DNA of 64,000 nt from Halichoerus grypus (Eukaryota > Chordata > Mammalia > Carnivora > Phocidae), in contig NC_135716.1 in assembly GCF_964656455.1 (NCBI RefSeq), positions 81,742,484 to 81,806,483 of the forward strand. Direction: 5' to 3'. Positions within the stretch are counted from its first letter, which is position 1. Each line of letters starts with the position of its first letter. The translations under genes were made by a program, and so were the position numbers. Shown here one piece after another: positions 36,161 to 46,981 of this stretch. Below the pieces are notes generated by a model. That model had not been told where the DNA came from. It ran no database searches and saw only the letters and a list, made by a program, of their open reading frames with translations.

Positions 36161-36545
36161 ATGACAGGACGGAAAAACTCACCTCAGAAAAAAGAACAAG
36201 AGGCAGTACTGACTGCCAAGGACCTAATCAATATGGACATTAGTAAGATGTCGGAACTAGAGTTCAGAATGACAATTATAAAGATACTAGCTGGGCTTGA
36301 AAAAGCACAGAAGATACTAGAGAATCACTTTCTGGAGAAATAAAAGAACTAAAAATCTAACTATGTTGAAATCAAAAAGGTTATTAACGAGGTGCAATAA
36401 AAAATGGAGGCTCTAACCGCTAAGATAAATGAGGCAGAAGAGAGAATTAGTGACATAGAAGACCAAATGATGGAGAATAAAGAAGCTGAGAAAAAAAGAG
36501 ATAAACTACTGGATCACAAGGGGAGAAGATAAGTGATACCATAAG
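36161..36545 (+). pseudogene. L1 ORF1 5' fragment (copy B)
   Basis: Begins MTGRKNSPQKKEQEAVLTAK, a typical carnivore L1 ORF1 N-terminus. The first frame closes at 36341, and coiled-coil-like text (aaaatggaggctctaaccgc...gaggcagaagagagaattag) continues to about 36540, where the deletion begins. The RRM and C-terminal domain are absent. Confidence 0.75.
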
Positions 36546-36569
36546 ACAAAACAATATTAGAAATGTTCT

Positions 36570-37760
36570 GTACTCAGAAAACTACAGAATACTCATGAAA
36601 GAAATTGAGGAAGACACAAAGAAATGGAAAAACGTTCCATGCTCATGGATTGGAAGAACAAATATTGTGAAAATGTCCCCGCTACTTAGAGCAATCTACA
36701 CATTTAATGCAATCCCTATCAAAATACCATCAACTTTTTTCAAAGAAATGGAGCAAATAATCCTAAAATTTGCATGGAACTAGAAAAGACCACAAATAGC
36801 CAGAGGAATGTTGAGAAAGAAAAGCAAAGCTGGTGGCATCACAATTCTGGACATCAAGCTCTGTTACAAAGCTGTCATCTTCAAGACAGTATGGTACTGG
36901 CACAAAAACAGACACATAGATCAATGGAACAGAATAGAGAGCCCAGAAATGGACCCTCAACTCTATGGTCAACTAATCCTTGACAAACCAGGAAAGAATG
37001 TCCAATGGAAAAAAGACAGTCTCTTCAACAAATGGTGTTGGGAAAATTGGACAGCCACATGCAGAAGAATGAAACTGGACCATTTCCTTACACCACACAC
37101 AAAAATAGACTCAAAATGGATAAAAGACCTAAATGTGGGACAGGAATCCATCAAAATCCTTGAGGAGAACACAGGCAGCAACCTCTTCCACCTCAGCCAC
37201 AGCAACTTCTTCCTAGAAACATCGCCAAAGGCAAGGGAAGCAAGGGCAAAAATGAACTATTGGACTTTCATTAAGATTAAAAGCTTTTGCACAGCAAAGG
37301 AAACAGTCAACAAAACCAAAAGACAACCGACAGAATGGGAGAAGATATTTACAAATGACATATCAGATAAAGGGCTATTATCTAAAATCTGTAAAGAACT
37401 TAGCAAACTCAACACGCAGAGAATAAATAATCCAAACAAGAAATGGGCAGAAAACATGAACAGACATTTCTGCAAAGAAGGCATCCAAATGGCCAACAGA
37501 CACATGAAAAAGTGCTCAACATCGCTCGGCATCAGGGAAATACAAATCAAAACCACAATGAGATACCACTCAGACCAGTCAGAATGGCTAAAATTAACAA
37601 GTCAGGAAATGACAGATGTTGGCGAGGATGCGGAGAAAGGAGAACCCTCTTACACTGTTGGTGCAGCCACTCTGGAAAACAGTATGGAGGTTCCTCAAAA
37701 AGTTGAAAATAGAGCTACCCTATGACCCACCAATTGCACTACTGGGTATTTACCCCAAAT
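36570..37760 (+). pseudogene. L1 ORF2 C-terminal fragment (copy B)
   Basis: Text from just past the reverse transcriptase ([17 protein letters not shown]) to the protein end. One stop at 36781 splits it; the main piece is a 305-codon frame at 36808-37725 that includes [20 protein letters not shown] and the region leading to the cysteine-rich C-terminus. A small deletion near 37565-37575 shifts the frame, so the last ~50 codons ([13 protein letters not shown]...) are not the normal ORF2 end. The normal frame continues in phase 37443-37706. No endonuclease or catalytic FADD box is present. Confidence 0.85.
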
Positions 37761-37893
37761 ATAGAAATGTAGTGATCCAAAGGGGCAGGTGAACCCCAAT
37801 GTTTATAGCAGCAATGTCCACAATAGCCAAACTATGGAAAGAGCCTAGATGTCCATAAACAGATGAATGGATAAAGAAGATGTGGTATACATA

Positions 37894-37894
<1 letters not shown>

Positions 37895-37940
<46 letters not shown>
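37895..37940 (+). repeat. (CA)n microsatellite in L1 copy B
   Basis: About 22 CA units between gatgtggtatacatacaaa and aatggaatattatgcagcc, again at the post-ORF2 site. Confidence 0.95.
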
Positions 37941-37943
<3 letters not shown>

Positions 37944-38357
37944 GGAATATTATGCAGCCATCAAAAAAAAAATGAAATCTTGCCATTTGCAATGACATGG
38001 ATGGCACTAGAGGGTATTATGCTAAGCGAAGTAACTCAGAGAAAGACAAGTACCATATGATCTCACTGATATGAGGAATTTGAGAAACAGACAGAGGATC
38101 ATAGGGGAAGGGAGGGAAAAATGAAACGAGAAGAAACCAGAGAGGGAGACAGACCATAGAGACTCTTAATCTCAGGAAACAAACTGAGGATTGTTGGAGT
38201 GGAGGGGAGTGGGGGGAATGGGGTGGCTGGGTGATGGACATTGGGGAGGGTACGTGCTATGGTGAGCGCTGTGAATTGTGTAAGACTGATGAATCACAGA
38301 CCTGTACCCCTGAAACAAATAATACATTATATGTTAATTTAAAAAAATAAATAAAAG

Positions 38358-38540
38358 CAGGTGGCTCAGTTGTTAAGTGTCTGCCTTTGGCTCAGGTCAT
38401 AACCCCGGGGTCCTGGGATTGAGCCCCGCATTGGGCTCACCACTCTGCGGGAAGCCTGCTTCTCCCACTCCCCCTGCTTCTGTTCCCTCTCTCGCTGTGT
38501 CTCTCTCTGTCAAATAAATAAATAAATCTTAAATAAATAA
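38358..38540 (+). mobile_element. Can-SINE inserted in L1 copy B poly-A tail
   Basis: Begins caggtggctcagttgttaag, lacking about 10 nt of the usual head, with the subfamily-B tail (tgttccctctctcgctgtgtctctctctgtc). TSD aaataaataaaag on both sides is made of L1 tail sequence. Confidence 0.88.
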
Positions 38541-38555
38541 ATAAATAAATAAAAG

Positions 38556-39835
38556 CCAAGCTTCTCAAAAAACAAACAAACAAACAAAAACAAAAAAGGC
38601 AATTCTTTTAATCACTGCTCTATTCATTCTAGTTAAGGAAAATCTATTACTTACACCTGTTTTTTTGTGCGTGTGTTTTGTTTTTTGTTTTCCTTAGCAG
38701 CAGTTTATTTCTCAGGTACTCTGTTGTCCTTCTGTGACAAAAGTTGGTGATCTTTTATTGTGAGGATTATAGGGCATCAGTATTCTCAGCATTTGCATAA
38801 GAGTTCACTTCAACAAACCAAATATTTAATGCAAAACTTTCTTTGATCATTATTAGACAACTAGCTAAGAGATTTTCCTCTCTAAATGCATGATGCTCTA
38901 GTGCTTTCATTACAAAGCAGCCTATGAATCAAAATGTTACCTTTTTCCCTGCTTCAGAAGGAGGTCAACAAACTGCCATCATGGGCAATCATAAGCTTTT
39001 CTAGTCAGTTTAGCAAAGCTGGCTCCTATTGTCAAGGGTCTTCCAGTTTGAAAGCCTGAGACTGACAACCCTAATCACATCAAACTCATTTTTAATATTT
39101 AAACACATTAACATTAAAGGAATGGCCACAAAACAGACATCCCTTATTTAGTTATCATTTAGAAATCACAAGAAAACAATCATTTGCATATTGCTGGAGT
39201 TGCTTCAATCATCAGCAAAAACTCTTATGTCCTCAACTTCTTTGAATGTTCCTTTCATCTTACTCTTCCCCTGAGGACAACCTGGCAATGACCTTAAATT
39301 GCAGCTGCCCTCCCTTCCCTCCTTTCTACCCAATGAACATGGAGGGCCAGGAAGAGACAGTCTTGCTCCTCACAAAGGCTTTCAGTTCCCTTATACTTCA
39401 ATTGTGAAGCACAGAAAGAGAGGAAGAGTCCACCCCTACCCAGAGGCAGGCACCTTCAGGGCTGTCCCACCCATCCTTTGGAGCCTTGGGCTTTAGGCTA
39501 CCGTTCTTGTTGATTTCAGTGCCTACCAGGCTTCTAATACCTTAACTTCCCCATTCCATGAAGTCCTCCCCCACCTCACCTCAGCCACTCATCTGCCCCA
39601 TTCATTCTCTACGTCTTTAAGTTACAAACTGCTTCCCTCCACTAATTCAATGCTGAGCACCCATCATTCTTACCTGTCTAGTTTATTAACTCTAGTTTCA
39701 GCACTTTAAAGGTGTTTGACCAACCTCTTCCCAATCTAGAATAGGCTGGTCCTACCCCCCATCTCTTTGTACTCCACACCCTGCCTGTTACTATTTCTGA
39801 CCTTACCTGGTCTAGATTTCATGGTCCAATATTAC
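38556..39835. other. No supported feature
   Basis: Starts with an (AAAC)n run (38570-38598). The remainder is unique-looking. C-rich sequence from 39290 on may be the left part of the L2 listed next. Confidence 0.4.
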
Positions 39836-40890
39836 AATCACTACATGGAACTTTTATTGACTACTTTCATTGTAATCAATTACTGGACAATCTCAAGCTC
39901 TGCCTGTTCCACATTTGCAGCCCCACAATTCAATCCATATTGACTGATCTCAAACTCAAAATGACAACTCTCAAGAGAACCTTATCTTGCCAGACAATCC
40001 TAATATACATCCCTTGTCCACTGACTCCCCCACTACAGGACTATGTCATCTACTCTCATTCTTCATTCCTCCAATGCCATCTCCTTGTCGTTACTCTAAG
40101 CTAATGAAGATACTTTCCATTTCACTGACAAAATGGAAGTGATCAGAAAGAACTTGAGTTCCCACTGCCATATATAGCTACCAGCAACCTGCACCTGAGG
40201 ACGCTCTGCCCTCCCATCTGTTCACGGATGTCTATGTTCCTGACCTGGCATACCCCTCCATTTGCACACTCCTGTCACCAAATCAGACACAATACCAATA
40301 GTTATCCTTTCTTTCCCCTACTGAGGACCTTCCCCATCAATATACAACATGTGCTGTAATTCCCACCCATAAAAAAAAAATCTCAATCTCCACATTCCTT
40401 CTAGTTAACAACCAGTTCTCTACACCTCTTATAGCAAACTCCACCAACGAATTTTCTATTCATGCTGTCTTCAGTTTCTCTTTTTCCATTCTCACTTAAA
40501 CCCACAGCAGCCTGGCTTAGCCCAACCATACCAATGAGAAAGCCCCACATTCCTTGACTTCCACAGTGCAACCCAGCAGCATCCATCACAGTTGGTTGCC
40601 CTTTTTCCTTCCCAAAGACACATCTTTACCTGACTTCCAGGACACCACACTCTCTTAGATTCAATTCCTCCCACAGCAGCTTCTTCCTCTGGGCCCCAAC
40701 CACTGCAGAATGCCTATGGCTCAGGCCTCATAGACAGATATTCCTTTTAATCTGCATTTGATCTCCTGCAAACTGACCTTGTTGGTGCTTTAAAACCATC
40801 TGGACATAGGAGCCTACATCTAGCACCAGCACTGTCAATGAGGTTCAGACCCATATCCTATTCAGATATATAATGTACAAATGAACATGG
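39836..40890 (+). repeat. L2 LINE fragment
   Basis: cattctcacttaaacccacagcagcc, cacctgaggacgctctgccctcccatctg and ctgacttccaggacaccacactctc follow the coding region of mammalian L2 before its reverse-transcriptase core. Highly diverged, no open frame. Cut at 40897-40908 by L1 copy C. Confidence 0.6.
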
Positions 40891-40908
40891 TCAAAAGCCT
40901 CATGATTT

Positions 40909-41172
40909 CTTTCATCTATTTCTTACAGTTTTCCGGGTAGAGCTCTTTCATCTCCTTGGTTAAATTTATTCCTATTTTATTGTTTTTGATGCTATTGTAA
41001 ATAAGACCATCTTTTTAATTTATTTTTCTGTTAATCTGTTGCTAGTGTATATACAGATCTGCCACTGATTTTTGTATGTTAACTTCATATTCAGCAACTT
41101 TACTGAATTCATTGATTAGATCTAAAAGTTTTTCAAATGGAGTCTTTAGGATTTTCTCTATATATAGAATCA
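40909..41172 (-). mobile_element. Inverted 5' part of L1 copy C
   Basis: On the minus strand the text runs from just after the FADD box (YIENPKDS) towards the position where the plus part begins. Both parts meet near gatgaaa (minus gatgaaagaaat, plus gatgaaaaaaac), a short homology at the inversion point. Confidence 0.78.
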
Positions 41173-43045
41173 TGATGAAAAAAACTGCAGACAACACAAA
41201 TACATGGAAAGATATCCAATGTTCATGGATTGGAAGAATTAATATTGTTAAAATGTCCCCAACTACCCAAAGCCATCTATAGATTCAATGCAATCCCTAT
41301 CAAGATTTCAATGGCATTTTCACAGAAATAGAAAAAGCACTTCTAAAATGTGTATAGAACCACAAGAACCCCAAATAGCCAAAGCAATCCTGAGGAAGTA
41401 CAACGAAGTGGGAGACATCACACTGATTTCAAGCTATATGATAAAGCTACAGCAACCAAAACAGTGTGGTATTGGCATAAAAACAGACAAATAGACCAAA
41501 GGAACGGAATTAAAGCCCAGAAATAAACCCATGTATAAAGAGTCAACTAAAATTTGATAAGGGGACCACGAATACCCAATAGAGAAAAGACAGTCTCTTC
41601 AATAAATGGTGCTGAGAAAACTGGATATTTACATATAAAAGAATGAAACTAGACTCCTATTCTTACACTACTCACAAAAATTAACTCAAAGTGGATTAAA
41701 AACTTAATCCATAAAACCACAAAACTCCCAGAAGAAAATATAGGAAAAAAGCTCCTTGACATGGGTCTCAGCAATAATTTTTTGGATGACACTTAAACCA
41801 CAAGGAATAAAATGAACAAGTGGGACTACATCAAACTAAAAAGCTTCTGCACAGCAAAAGAAATAATCAACAAAATGAAAGGGCAGCCTACAGAATAAGA
41901 GAAAATATTTGCAAATCACATACTTGATAAGGAGTTAATATACAAAATATATAAAGAATTTATACAACTCAATAGCAAAAAAAACAATTTTAAAAATCGG
42001 CAAAGAACCTGAATAGACATTTTTCTAAAGAAGATATTTAAATGACCAACAGGTACAGGAAAAGGTGTTCAACATCACTAATCATTAGGAAAATACAAAT
42101 CACCACAATGAGACATTACCTCACACTTGTTGGAATGATTATCATCAAAAAGGCAAGAGATAACAAATTCTTGTTAAGATACAAAGAAAAAAAAACTCTT
42201 GGGCCCTGTTGGTGGAAATGTAAGTTGGTGCAGCCACTATGGAAAACAGTACAGAGGTTCCTCAAAAAATTAAAAATAGAACTACTATATGATCCAGCAC
42301 TTCCACTGCTGGGTATATATCTGAAGGAAATAAATCACTATTTTGAAGAGGTATCTGCACCCCCATGTTCACTGCAGCATTATTTACAATAGCCAAAAAT
42401 GGAAACAATCTGAGAGTCCACTGACAGATGAATGAATATAGAAAATGTGGTACATATACACACACACACACACACACACTGCCTGGATTATTATTCAGCC
42501 ACAAAAAAGAAGGAACTCCTGTCATTTGTGACAACATGGGTGGACCTTGAGGGCATTATGCTAAGTAAAATAAGTAAGACAGAGAAAGATACATACTGTA
42601 TGATCTCACTTGCATGTGGAAGCTAAAAACAAAACAAGAATAAAAACAAAAAAACCCCATCACAAACTCATAGAGAAAAAGATCAGATTTGTGGTGACCA
42701 CAGGTGGCAGTGGGGGACAGAACTGGAAGAAGGTGCTCAAAGAGTACAAATTTCCAATTATAAGATAAATAAGTATTGGACATGTAATGTACAACATGAG
42801 GACTATGGTTAACACTGCTGTATGGTATATTTGAAAGCTGCTGAGAGAGCAGATCCTAAAAGAGCTTATCACAAGGAAAAAAACATTTTTTCTTTTTTTT
42901 TTTTTGGTATCTATATGAGGTGATGATGTTAACTAAACTTATAGTGGTCATAATTTCAGAATATACGTAAATCAAGTCATTACACTATACACCTTAAACA
43001 GCGCTGTATATCATTTATATTTTCATAAGACTGAAAGAAAAAAGA
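41173..43045 (+). pseudogene. L1 ORF2 end and 3' UTR (copy C)
   Basis: atggaaagatatccaatgttcatgg through ctcttcaataaatggtgctgag to the C-terminus. Frame pieces at 41288-41494 and 42042-42392 remain, separated by stops. The 3' UTR ends ctatacaccttaaacagcgc...aagactgaaagaaaaaag, the older L1MA-type end. Confidence 0.8.
42457..42479 (+). repeat. (CA)n microsatellite in L1 copy C
   Basis: 11 CA units after aaaatgtggtacata, same L1 position as the arrays at 11135, 25520, 37895 and 50710. Confidence 0.93.
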
Positions 43046-43387
43046 ACACAATAAATGTAAAAAGAGATTATTACTACTAAAAATGCAGACCAAATTTCCA
43101 CTTTTAAAAACTAATGGGGTAGGTGGGTGACATAATATGACCAACTGATAGAACTGAACACACAAAATAGAAACCTTCATACCAAACCTTCTTGCCAAAT
43201 ACACCTGTACACATATAAAAGAATTCAATGCCAAACAGCAAAAGTAGTGGGAAAAAAAATCCAATTTTTGTTTGAAAATATAGAAGCAAAACAGTATTAA
43301 AAACTCAGACCCCAGTAAATAAACTGTAGAAAGAATGTATATGGTCAATTTACAATAAAGTAAAAGGCTAACAATTCCCTCCCTCAA

Positions 43388-43388
<1 letters not shown>
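43046..43388 (+). other. Candidate L1 3'-transduced segment
   Basis: Sequence after the recognisable L1 3' end but before the (AAT)n tail and TSD. Not L1-like. The 135-codon minus-strand frame over 42980-43387 is a chance frame. If correct, the segment originated next to the source L1 elsewhere in the genome. Confidence 0.6.

Positions 43389-43425
<37 letters not shown>
43389..43425 (+). repeat. (AAT)n array, L1 tail
   Basis: 12 AAT units immediately before the right-hand TSD. Followed at 43453-43481 by an (AACC)n run. Confidence 0.95.
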
Positions 43426-43499
43426 GGCCTCATGATTTTCTCACCAAGAAAAACCAAACCAACCAACCAACCAACCAACCAAAAAGAAAAACCAAATAA

Positions 43500-43775
43500 A
43501 ACAAAACCATCTGATCCTCTACACCACCCTCTTGCTTCACCTTAGGCAATGTCAGCTCCATGAAATGCCCTTTGCCACACCTCTTAGCTAGTCTTGATCC
43601 CTATTTTTATCTGGTTTCTTTCCATAAAGTTTATCTTCTTTTGACATTACTTCTACTTTACTTCTTGGGTCCTCATCACACACTCCCCTCCACAGTCAGG
43701 GCTGTAGTTGCTATGTCTCCAGGATATGCAACGGTGCCCAGCACATAGTAGGCCCTCACTAGGGTTGGGGACATG
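43500..43775 (+). repeat. L2 3' end
   Basis: gtgcccagcacatagtaggccctcactagg is the L2 terminal phrase, with upstream L2-like C-rich text. It may be the continuation of the L2 at 39836-40890 beyond the L1 insertion. Confidence 0.6.
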
Positions 43776-44814
43776 GCTTTCTGTAATTGCGTGGCATCAA
43801 CTTCAACAAGGACATTCAAATCCCTCTAACTGTCTTCCTTTCCTGTTCTTTCCAGAAACTAATATAAACCACCACCATTCTCTTTTGATGCTTGAAATTT
43901 CTCTGCTTTGGGCATACAGCCTTCTGAGTTATTTTATGTTAACATATACATATGGTGAATAGGCATGAACTGACCCACCATGCTACATCCATCCCACTAG
44001 ACTCTGACATCTTTATGCTTGTCCCTCTACTCCTACACTTAAGATGGGCCTCTCCTCTCCTGATCCCCCTCCCCTACTTCCTTCCCTGGACACTGATAGA
44101 GCAATTATCCCTAACCACTGTGTCTCCGTTGGGTCCTCCTCATTATTCTCTAAATAGGCCTCATCTTTCCTCTGGTGACTCTCTGGACCTGAGATCCCTT
44201 TCAAGCCACTAGCAGCTAATCTCCACATCTGACTTCTCGCCTGAAATCCTAGTCCTAGCAGAAGAATCATAGCACTGTCCCTACTCTTTGTCTTGGACAC
44301 TCCTTGAGTCATGGGTCCCTGGCTTCCTCCCCTGCTAGTTCACTAACATTGCCATTGAGTTCTCAGTATACACTGTACCTGACCGCCTCTTGACATAAAC
44401 ATTTCCTAAACAGATCTAAACCTGTGTTTTTCCTTGCCACATTTACTCTTTCTACTGAAACTCCTTTTTCCTTGAAACTCTACTAAGTTTGCTTTTATGG
44501 CACTGCTTCCCACAAGTTCTCACTTTCATTGAAATTTTGTTTTCTTTGTTTTGTTCTAATTTAAAACACAAAGAGACCATGTATTACACAGGGTTGGGAC
44601 ATGGCTCTTGGAAGGCATACCCCTATCCCCTTCACATGTCCTGCTTGACCCCCATGGCCTGGCCCTTATGGTTATTCATATACATACCAACCAGTTTCCT
44701 ATCTGGGTGTCTTTGCTCTCTCATACATCTTTGCATTTGCAAGTGTTCCCTTGGACAATCTCTGTAACCATATTTGTAAAAATAACCTGAATATATTTAT
44801 TTCTATTTCCCTCT
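43776..44814. other. C/T-rich sequence, no gene seen
   Basis: Pyrimidine-rich on the plus strand, probably diverged L2. The open frames at 43952-44790 on both strands have no exon features. Confidence 0.35.
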
Positions 44815-44915
44815 TTATAATATAACTTATTCAAAAACAGGAATAGTCATTTACTTGTCTTAACTGTCTAAGTATCTGGAATACTGATGCTCAATAAAAT
44901 TTGATAAACCCAAAT
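44815..44915 (+). repeat. L2-like 3' end
   Basis: caaaaacaggaatagtcatttacttgtctt...agtatctggaatactgatgctcaataaaatttgat follows the L2 end (gggcagggactttgtcttgtt...ggtgctcaataaat) at low identity. Confidence 0.45.
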
Positions 44916-45179
44916 AACCAATCCCACTAAGGATTAATCATGTAAGCTGTTATGACTGAAACAGTGAATGCTTGACTTGGATAAACGGTTCCCTAAATCA
45001 TCTCCAGAAATTAGAACTTCTATAATTGCTTATCGAAGTTACAATTCTGTTCTGTCAATTTTCTTCCCCAAGTAAACAAGTTTAAGTATTTTTAAATTAA
45101 CAATTCAGGTATTTGGATTTTAAAGAAAGATAACAACTTAAAAAAAAAAAAGGATTAAAAAAAAAAGGTGTAATTTAAC

Positions 45180-45424
45180 CTTAGAAGCTTCTTCTTGTTT
45201 GCTGATGTGTCTGGAATCCTGGGAAACGTCTGTTTCTGGGGTGTGTACAAAATGGTCTCTGCAGATTTCACCCTCTGCTTTATCAGTTTCTCCATCATCT
45301 GTCTATCATCAGATCCAAAATCCATGTGGTATTTGGGAGAGGATTCTGAATCAATGAACAAGACATTCTCTGAGTCATCTTCCTTTTCACTATCTGATGA
45401 ATATTCCAAAATTTCTGTAGAACT
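45180..45424 (-). CDS. Internal coding exon of an unrecognised host gene
   Basis: Minus strand. The acceptor has a strong pyrimidine tract (TGCCTTTCTTTTAATATCTTTCAG, then AGTTCT); the donor is CTAAG followed by GTTAAAT, somewhat weak at +3/+4. Length 245 nt: 81 whole codons plus 2 nt, so it enters in phase 0 and leaves with two bases of a split codon. It starts SSTEILEYSSDSEKEDDSEN and ends PRIPDTSANKKKLL. The first 40 residues are rich in Asp, Glu and Ser and look disordered. The second half is basic, with a predicted-helix-like MMEKLIKQRVKSAETILY. No catalytic motif. It may be a linker of a nuclear or phosphorylated protein, but that is inference. The open frame extends past both splice sites with no stop on the 5' side for 57 nt and reaches a stop 24 nt past the donor. 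No neighbouring exon could be found in the window. Confidence 0.65.
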
Positions 45425-46657
45425 CTGAAAGATATTAAAAGAAAGGCAGTTAAATTTGGAGAACTCTTTATTTAAGTCCATATTTACATATGCCTTTATT
45501 CCATTTTCTCCTGGTTATATTCATTGAAATAACTTTGTAAATAGTTATTTATAGGTTAAACTTTTATTTTGAAATTACTATCAACAGGTCCTATTTAAGA
45601 ATACGAGTCATTGCCTCTTTTTCCTAACATTTCCTAAAATGTTTCTTACTTTCTCCTACTCAAATTTCTAATTCAAAATTTTTTTGAAAAGTGGATTATA
45701 AAACAGAGATCATATCATATAGTGAATCCTGGACAGGAGAATCAAAACTTTTTCTGTGATGTCTTCTGTTTTTACTTAGACACCCACTAAAATATTTAAA
45801 TGTGGTAGGTATTTTATTTTCCCATTACTTGGTTTTGCAAGTCAGTCCCATTTTGTTCTAACATCAGCAACAATTTATCCTTCAACATTCTAATTTTCCA
45901 GTGTATTAGTTAGCTCTTCTAATTTAATACCTTTATAAAAATTTAAATTTATTAAATGAAAACAGTACATTTAGTTGAAATGGATCTTCTGTACCCACTC
46001 AATTTGTAGGGTAGGCACGGGGTCCTTCATGAGGAGCCCTGTTTATTTTGATGGATCAACATGGACTATGTCCCTGGCACTGTAGCAGACCCTTGGTTTA
46101 AGAGAGGATACAAGTGTATGAGGGTTACTGTTGGTTAAATCGGTGTGCGTGTGAACTAGTATGTGAGTGTGCAGGGTAGCACTAGAGTTTTCATCATTTG
46201 CTAATCTAATCGTAAGACAAAAAGTTTACTACATGTGGCCTTTTCTGAGGATTTTATAGTCAAATCCTTTTTAAGAGCTTAAAAAGGACATCACTCATTC
46301 CCACATCTCCAAAAAACTGCCTGGGTAGTCACCTGTTACTAGGCACATTTAAAATAAGAAAAAGTAAATGAAAAAACTTCTCAAATAGCTTAGTTCCACT
46401 ATACTTTTCACAATCTCAGTTGTATGCTTAAATTACTGCAGGTAGCTGATAACCCATTAATAAGCACTAGACTCACATGTTTTCCCCACAGCACAAATTC
46501 TGAATAAATATTAATAGGCCACAAAAAGAACCAAGGCAGTTTAGACTAAAAATTAACTTGCTTGACACTAAAAATCTGCATACATTGAGAACTCCAAATT
46601 CAATTCATCTTTTTGTTATGAAATTAGTGCCCTGAAGTTTTACACTTCATCCTAAAG
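45425..46657. other. Presumed intron, no feature
   Basis: AT-rich unique-looking sequence upstream (in gene sense) of the exon. No further exon with paired splice signals was recognised. Confidence 0.4.
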
Positions 46658-46868
46658 CAGGGTTTCTCAACCTCAGCACAATTGTCATTTGGGCTGGATA
46701 ATGTGGTGGGAAGTCTCTTATGCATTGTAGGGTTGTTTAGCAGCATACCTAGCTCCTACCCACTAGAGAATAGCAGCATGATCGCACCAGTCATAACTAT
46801 CAAAAATGTCTCGAGACATTGCTAATGTCCCCTGGGAGACAAAAATCACCCCTAAGTATGAACCATTG
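46658..46868 (-). mobile_element. MER20 (hAT-Charlie) DNA transposon
   Basis: Starts cagggtttctcaacctcagc and ends gtatgaaccattg, with gttgtttagcagcatacctagctcctacccactaga and aatgtctcgagacattgc in order. Close to full length (about 210 bp), non-autonomous, long inactive. The 8-bp flanks tcctaaag / tccgagaa agree only in part. Confidence 0.8.
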
Positions 46869-46981
46869 TCCGAGAAAAATGTCAGCAAATAACCAACCAC
46901 ATTTGGCCTGTGCTGGAGACTCACATCCAGAAGTGAAGGGGACATAGCACTTCATGGGGATGGAGAGGTCAGAATGAAACG

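Larger units (their letters stand above)
33968..38357 (+). mobile_element. Younger L1 with large internal deletion (copy B)
   Basis: Starts gaggaggagcaagacggcgg, the carnivore L1 5' tip. GC-rich 5' UTR to about 36160 with a SINE at 34103-34319 and another at 35664-35846. ORF1 start follows, then a jump near 36545-36570 into the last third of ORF2, then 3' UTR (ggtacgtgctatggtgagcgctg) and an A tail at 38340-38357. A SINE has landed in that tail. The missing part (most of ORF1, the endonuclease and most of the reverse transcriptase) is about 3 kb by comparison with a typical L1. Confidence 0.85.
40909..43426 (+). mobile_element. L1 copy C: 5' inversion plus 3' transduction
   Basis: TSD gcctcatgattt at 40897-40908 and 43427-43438 (12 of 12) brackets three parts: an inverted L1 ORF2 segment (40909-41172, minus), the normal-orientation ORF2 end and 3' UTR (41173 to about 43045, plus), then about 340 nt of non-L1 sequence ending in an (AAT)n tail (43389-43425). 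This is the layout expected from twin priming together with read-through past the L1 polyadenylation signal. ORF2 is broken. Confidence 0.8.

Noticed and set aside
36808..37725. 305-codon frame as an intact host gene
   Set aside because: It is the end of L1 ORF2, with a frameshift near 37570 that alters its last ~50 codons.
42980..43387. 135-codon minus-strand frame
   Set aside because: Begins in L1 3' UTR and runs antisense through the candidate transduced segment. Hydrophobic composition comes from A-rich plus-strand DNA.
43453..43481. CRISPR-like short repeats
   Set aside because: A plain (AACC)n run without spacers; eukaryotic context.
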